NCBI GenBank assembly: GCA_027625915.1
Contig: JANTQA010000047.1
Coordinates: 13,206,001 to 13,270,000, forward strand
DNA: 64,000 nucleotides
Direction of reading: 5' to 3'
From: Anaeramoeba flamelloides
Lineage: Eukaryota; Metamonada; Anaeramoebidae
The notes under the pieces are model-generated. The model was not told the DNA's origin and did not search any database. It was given only the letters and a program-made list of their open reading frames with translations. Every line of letters starts with the position of its first letter. The first letter of the stretch is position 1. Positions 59,451 through 64,000 of the stretch are shown in pieces. A program made the position numbers and the translations under genes.

Positions 59451-60398
59451 AATAAGATAAAAATTTTGAAAAACAGAATATAAAGAACTTATAAAACTTA
59501 TTAAATTTGATTATAAACCCAATAAAGAAATAAATATTTGGAAAACAGAGTCTTCAAATGTTTTAAAAAAAATGATAAAAAATGTATATCTAAATAATTT
59601 GAAAAAAAATCAACGTTGGAAAATAAAAGAATACTACAAAATTATCAAAAATGATAAATTTAATTTTAAAAGTAAAAATTATCTAAAATTTAATCAAGTA
59701 CTACATTTCTCAAATTTAGAACCTTTACAAATGGACTAAATAGATACTCATATGTTTTAAAAAATAAATCTGAATATAACATATATATAAAAAAATTAAA
59801 ATGTAAAAAATGCCATTATTGTACTCATTATTATGAAAATATAAACCACGTCATTTGGTATTGTGAAAGGTATAAATTTATCAGAATCAAGTGGAAAAAA
59901 AAATTATCAAAAATTCTAGATAAGAAATTATATGAAAAAGTTATTCTTAGAAAAAATACTCAGAAACTCTTCAACATGGCTAATCAAAAATACGAAATTT
60001 ATTGTGGTTATCGGGAATTTTTTATCAAATCTCTCATGGTTAGAAAACTTAAGGTAATAAAGAAAAAATAATAAAAATAAAGTGAAAACAAAAAAATTTT
60101 TAAATAATAAAAAATATATAAATTCGGGCACATAGTGCCCCACTCTGAGAGTCGTGGAATACCAATTATTAATCACGGAATGTGGAATTTTTATCTATAA
60201 TCGATAAAATTTCTATTGGATTTTTGCCCCCTCCTGTGTATTCAGGACGTGGATAGTTTCTAATTGATCATGAAAATGATAAATTTATTTTTTATATATA
60301 TTTTAATTATTTTTCTTCTTATCTTTTTTTTTATTTGATGATTTTTCTTTAATTACTTTCTATAAATAAAAAAAAAAAAAAAATAAGATAAAAATTTT
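59451..60398 (+). mobile_element. 5'-truncated LINE with 17-bp target-site duplication
   Basis: AATAAGATAAAAATTTT occurs at 59451-59467 and 60382-60398. Between them lies the end of a LINE ORF. The frame around KTEYKELIKLIKFDYKP shifts by one base near 59725 into TFTNGLNRYSYVLKNKSEY. A C-x2-C-x11-H-x4-C knuckle follows (CKKC, NHVIWYC). After the stop at 60070 the conserved 3' tail (60123-60366; GGCACATAGTGCCCCACTCT) and a poly-A run close the element. It lacks the reverse transcriptase and endonuclease, so it cannot move by itself. Confidence 0.88.
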
Positions 60399-60492
60399 CC
60401 ATTTTTTTTTTTTATTCATATATTTTTAATTGATAAAAATGATTCTGATTTTAAAATTTAATACAGTATTTCGGAGTCCACCATAAAATTTT

Positions 60493-60880
60493 AAATAAAA
60501 CACAATTGATTTTTCTATTCTTATTTTCCATTTTCGAAAAATTCTGAAATAAGAGTTATTATTCCAAAAAAAATTTTCATAAATGAAGTATTATTCAAAT
60601 TTTTGAGAAACCAAAAAAAAACTTTTGAAGATTCTTGAAGCCTTTTAAATTATGTTCAAAAAAGGTAAATTTTTAAAGATCAGTCAATATTGATATTTTT
60701 TTTGAGCTGGTTTGGACCGATAATTTTTAAGTTTCATAAGATCTTGAATTTTTTTTATTTGATTTTTCAAAAATTTGAATAATACTTCATTTATGAAAAT
60801 TTTTTTTGGAATAATAACTCTTATTTCAGAATTTTTCGAAAATGGAAAATAAGAATAGAAAAATCAATTGTGTTTTATTT
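60493..60880. repeat. Perfect 114-bp inverted repeat with 160-bp spacer
   Basis: 60493-60606 and 60767-60880 are exact reverse complements as far as I can read. The outer ends are AAATAAAACACAATTGATTT and its complement; the inner ends are CAAATTTTTGA and its complement. The spacer has no ORF. It starts about 95 bp after the LINE insertion and lies about 300 bp beyond the stop of the coiled-coil gene. Confidence 0.9.
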
Positions 60881-61178
60881 AGATTTTATATTAGCCTTGG
60901 AGCAGCTGTATCAAAAGTAGAACAGTCAATGTTTATTCAAAATTTCTGGATTTATCTGTAAAATGGGGATATCTTTTCGGATTTTTATTAACATTTTTGA
61001 TTAGTACGAAAAATTGAATTACGTGTGGTTTTAAAACTTCCTGGCTTCGAATTGACTGTAAAAATAAAAATGAATTCTAATTATATTAATACTATTAATT
61101 ATTAATATAATAAAAACACAAATAAAATGGTAAAAAAGAATATATAATTTCAATAATAAATAGAAATAATAATATCCA

Positions 61179-62660
61179 TTAGATCATAGATTTTACAATT
61201 GCCTTTTTAATTAAATTTTGATTTTGGTATATCAAATAGGGGAAAAGCATTAAGATAGGGTCATCTTCTTCTACAGACTCTGGATCTTCCCCGATACAGG
61301 TATGTTTCGAAGGGTTGAAATCAAGAGTTGAATCAAATTGGCAATTGTAGTTCAATATATATACAATAATAAAAAACTTGAGCGTCACAATTAAATGCTG
61401 AACGATATCTTTTTGAAATTTAAAAAACGCTTGCAAGGTTTGTGAAATTTCAGATTTTGTTAATTTTTCTTCTAGAAATTCCTCCAAAACTTCATTTGAC
61501 ATATTTTCTAAAAATTTTTCATCAATATCTTTCTCTAATATCAAAGAATTATTTTCAATTTTGTTAATTAAGGTCATTATTTCTTTATAACACATCCTTA
61601 TCAACTCCATTCTTTTAAACAAAATATCATTCAATTCAAAGGTCCAAATATCGTTGGATTTGCTTATTGAATCGACATAGTCGTTATAGGTCTCATCAAA
61701 ATCATCATTTATTTTAAACTTTAAATAGTCAACAAATGCTTTGCAATTGTTGGTTGCAGTATTATTTTCATCCAACACTTGAACTTGCTTGATTTGGTTT
61801 TGTTTTTGGTTTTGATTTTCGTTTTCTTTTTCGTTTTCGTTTTGATTTTGATTTTGGTTTTCTTTTTCTTTTTCGTTTTCGTTTTGTTTTTGATTGTCAT
61901 TTTCATTTTGAACATTAACTTTTTGTGTTTTTACATTTTGTGTATATTTTTTTTTCTTTGGTGTGGTTTGGTCTTGTTTCTTGGATTCACGATTTTTCAA
62001 GAGTTTTTCTAATTCCAATTTTTCTTGATCTAATTTTTTCCGAAGCAATTTACATTCCTTACTCTCCTTGTTTAGCTGGTTTTGGACATTCTCTAATTTT
62101 TCAATAATTGGATTGTTATTATTTTTTAACTCTTCAAGGATCTTGATTGAATTTTTTTTTTTTCTTTCAAATTTGGTTTTTTTTTTTTGAAATCGCTTTT
62201 TCAATTCTTTGTATTTTTCTTGATATTCTTTTTCGTACTGTTGAATTTTTTTTTTTGTCATGATGTGTTGTTTGATTTCTTGTTTATTTTTTTCCAGTTG
62301 TCGTTGTAATTTATAATATCGTGCTTTTAATTCTTTTGTTAATTTGACTTCTTTTTTATAGGCCTTATTAAGATGATCAGTCTTGAGCTGGTTGTTGCTT
62401 TTGTTATTTGTTTCTTCCGACCTTGAAGAAAAGGGTTGAGAGTCACTTCCCGATCCTGATCCGGATACAGATACTGATACAAACCCAGATATAGATCCGG
62501 ATATAGATCCAGAACTTGAATAAGATGAGGGTGTGGATTGTTCTGACGAAATAGGTGTTTCGGAATCGCTAATTGAAACTTTAATACTAGAAATTTCATT
62601 TTGTTCGGATACACTACTTGAACCAGATTCTGAATTTTCAAATGTTGAGCTATTCGACAT
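61179..62660 (-). CDS. Ser-rich coiled-coil protein of unknown function
   Basis: A single open frame encodes 493 aa, ATG at 62660 and TAA stop. Residues 1-90 are Ser/Gly/Glu-rich with SGSISGSISG and SVSVSGSGSGSDS repeats. About 95-230 is a strongly charged coiled coil (KLQRQLEKNKQEIKQH, EYQEKYKELKKRFQKKKTKF). About 230-300 is a Lys/Asn/Gln/Glu repeat (ENEKEKENQNQNQN). The C-terminal 190 residues have ordinary, folded-looking composition: CKAFVDYLKFKINDDFDET, ELNDILFKRMELIRMCYKEI, FNPSKHTCIGEDPESVEEDD and LFPYLIYQNQNLIKKAIV. I do not recognise a named family. The closing motif loosely recalls plant GIL1/DUF641 C-termini, which is only a hint. No introns, signal peptide or membrane segment is clear. 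The unique C-terminal region argues that it is a real gene. Confidence 0.75.
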   Translation of the reverse strand: MSNSSTFENSESGSSSVSEQNEISSIKVSISDSETPISSEQSTPSSYSSSGSISGSISGFVSVSVSGSGSGSDSQPFSSRSEETNNKSNNQLKTDHLNKAYKKEVKLTKELKARYYKLQRQLEKNKQEIKQHIMTKKKIQQYEKEYQEKYKELKKRFQKKKTKFERKKKNSIKILEELKNNNNPIIEKLENVQNQLNKESKECKLLRKKLDQEKLELEKLLKNRESKKQDQTTPKKKKYTQNVKTQKVNVQNENDNQKQNENEKEKENQNQNQNENEKENENQNQKQNQIKQVQVLDENNTATNNCKAFVDYLKFKINDDFDETYNDYVDSISKSNDIWTFELNDILFKRMELIRMCYKEIMTLINKIENNSLILEKDIDEKFLENMSNEVLEEFLEEKLTKSEISQTLQAFFKFQKDIVQHLIVTLKFFIIVYILNYNCQFDSTLDFNPSKHTCIGEDPESVEEDDPILMLFPYLIYQNQNLIKKAIVKSMI

Positions 62661-63145
62661 TGTTAGAAAAATTCAAAGCAAACAATAAAGGCGAAAAAAT
62701 GAAAACTTTTTCTTTTTACTACCATCAAAGTTCTTCTTTGTTTTTTATGATTTTATCCATAATTGGTTTTAGTTCTTTTCAAGGGAAAGTTTTCCTCACA
62801 TTATCCGAATTCCTAATTTAATATACAAAAAAGATAATTTGAAATAGTTTCTTTTAAGGTTGACATTACTGATATGGAAAAGAAGATTGTCTTGTGTAGA
62901 GAGTGTCCATTTGTTAATTTGGTTCTAAGCTGATCCATTTGCGTTTGGTATGAGTTTTAATAGTGTTTCAAAATGTTATTTTTTGACAATTTATAATTTT
63001 TTTTTTCCAAAATCCAAATTGAAAAGTGTAAGATTAAATGATAAGAAGTTAAGTTATAAAAAAATGTGATTTTTATGTTGTTAATTGAAATTTTTAATTA
63101 TGTTTGGTTTTATTTGTAGCTTTTACAAAAAAATTTTTTTTTAGG

Positions 63146-63340
63146 TTTATTAACAAAAAAGTAAATGAAAATTTTCTTCTACAACCCAAAAATCAAAATT
63201 TAATCTTAAACACCGAGCAATTTATTAATCTTGAACTCTTAAATCTCTATTTCAAAAGAAAAATGGTTTCCTTAATTAAAAATTGCCTTTTTGAACCACT
63301 ATTAACTTTTGTATCTAAGTTGAAGATCGATCAGCATTGA
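63146..63340 (+). CDS. Probable terminal exon of an unidentified gene
   Basis: After a T-run and AG at 63145, an open frame encodes FINKKVNENFLLQPKNQNLI, then LNTEQFINLELLNLYFKRKM and VSLIKNCLFEPLLTFVSKLK, with a TGA stop. Codon composition is richer in C and G than the surroundings, as in real exons here. Possible upstream exons on the same strand are 62691-62783 (MKTFSFYYHQSSSLFFMILS...) and a piece at 62859-62921 reading VDITDMEKKIVLCREC. The latter is reminiscent of a CDGSH-domain start, but the rest of that domain is not found. The gene structure is unresolved. Confidence 0.35.
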   Translation, partial: FINKKVNENFLLQPKNQNLILNTEQFINLELLNLYFKRKMVSLIKNCLFEPLLTFVSKLKIDQH

Positions 63341-63359
63341 ACCAAAATGAGAAGTCACC

Positions 63360-64000
63360 TTATACGGAACACAGGATAACCCCCCCCCCCTACTTCCTGT
63401 ATTCTAAACTTTAATAAAAATAATACCAAATCTTTTGATATAAATATCCATAAAGAGATTAGGTTATGATCAAAGTATGTTGTAATTGTTTGATAATTAT
63501 CATATTCGTCAACTATTTTTCAAATGACTCCAAAAAAAATTATTATAAATCTTATTGCACAATAAATTGTTGGTTTTTTTACTAATGACCACTATTAAAA
63601 ATTTTCATTTTTAAAATATTTTTAATAAAATTCCTTTCCAAAAATAAACATTTGGAATCAAAATATACTATTTTAATATTTAATAATTTAGAATAAATAC
63701 ATATTAAAGTAACTATTTCTTCAACACTTTTAATATCAATATTGAATAAATATTCATCAAGGTATAAATATCCTAAAAATTGATTATTAATGTTTTGTTT
63801 TTTATTTAAGTTTTTAGTAAAATCAATAAATTTCAAACATTTACTCAATAATCATTAATATAAAACCCAAAGAAAGATTAGTTTTTTTTGGTTATTTTAC
63901 CTTTTTGAAACAAGTTTTATTATAAATATATTTCATATTCTTTAAGTAATAATTTGTCAAAAATAATCTATTTATTAATAATTTAATTATTAAAATAATC
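63360..64000 (+). mobile_element. CATGAAAAAAATCC-end TIR family, third copy, runs off the window
   Basis: 63440-64000 follows 54120-54600 block by block: ATCAAAGTATGTTGTAATTG, TTATAAATCTTATTGCACAA and TTTTTACTAATGACC, then CACTATTAAAAATTTTC. An 11-C run at 63380-63390 next to ATAA is the complement of the G11-TTAT at 51130. An 88-codon frame on the minus strand (63848-63582; VEEIVTLICIYSKLLNIKIV) may be a fragment of the family's own gene. I cannot name it. Confidence 0.55.

Larger units (their letters stand above)
57680..61178. other. Intergenic region between PNO1 and the coiled-coil gene
   Basis: This 3.5-kb spacer holds the PNO1 promoter region, a 187-bp deletion derivative of the TTAA element, a LINE copy with its duplications, and a perfect inverted repeat. 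58450-59440 and 60885-61178 show nothing else. Confidence 0.7.

Noticed and set aside
61779-62107. Plus-strand hydrophobic frames over the coiled-coil gene
   Set aside because: They are antisense shadows of Lys/Glu/Asn codons in the real minus-strand gene.

Overview
This is an AT-rich nuclear window from a eukaryotic microbe. It is full of A/T homopolymers and (AT)n, (AAC)n and (GTT)n tracts. I recognise seven conserved protein-coding genes, and all read with the standard code. All but one are split by introns, and several introns are kilobases long and packed with transposon remains. The Asn/Gln/Glu/Lys repeats in proteins, the AT bias and the gene set suit an amoeboid protist. Anaeramoeba-like metamonads or another AT-rich amoeba are possible, but the sequence alone does not settle the taxon.

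Layout. 1-4368 (-): SPFH/stomatin-like protein, 3' end beyond the window. 5918-17339 (+): VPS39, the Rab7-binding HOPS tether subunit, in 4 exons. 17340-22227: repeat-rich spacer with a 5'-truncated LINE tail and a TTAA-flanked TIR element. 22228-34488 (+): BRE1-like RING E3 ligase for histone H2B, in 5 exons. 34489-37479: LINE remnant and hairpin repeat. 37480-38876 (-): acylated calcineurin B/CBL-like EF-hand protein, in 5 exons. 38877-42664: a 2.2-kb element with long inverted repeats. 42665-44095 (+): intronless BET protein (bromodomain plus ET domain). 47856-52729 (-): GSK3/shaggy kinase, in 3 exons. 55426-57679 (-): PNO1/Dim2, a 40S assembly KH protein, in 2 exons. 57680-61178: a LINE copy with target-site duplications, then a perfect 114-bp inverted repeat. 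61179-62660 (-): Ser-rich coiled-coil protein of unknown function. 63146-63340 (+): probable terminal exon of an unidentified gene.

The genes are unlinked housekeeping functions: endolysosomal tethering, chromatin ubiquitination, acetyl-lysine reading, Wnt/insulin-type kinase signalling, ribosome assembly and calcium sensing. They do not form an operon or a shared pathway.

The most distinctive content is the mobile DNA. I can see at least six repeat families by internal comparison. (1) A 0.94-kb TTAA-flanked TIR element in two near-identical copies, with a 190-bp deletion derivative and a solo end. (2) Long-arm foldback elements. (3) A short TTAA-flanked MITE. (4) A roughly 530-bp MITE with ACACA-type ends. 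(5) A 0.5-0.7-kb family with TTCAGTCAAAGGGG ends. (6) A family with CATGAAAAAAATCC-type ends carrying an 11-G run. A LINE family with a conserved 3' tail is also present. Nested insertions and target-site duplications allow relative dating. Repeat families and splice sites were found by reading, not by computation, so boundaries are approximate unless stated.
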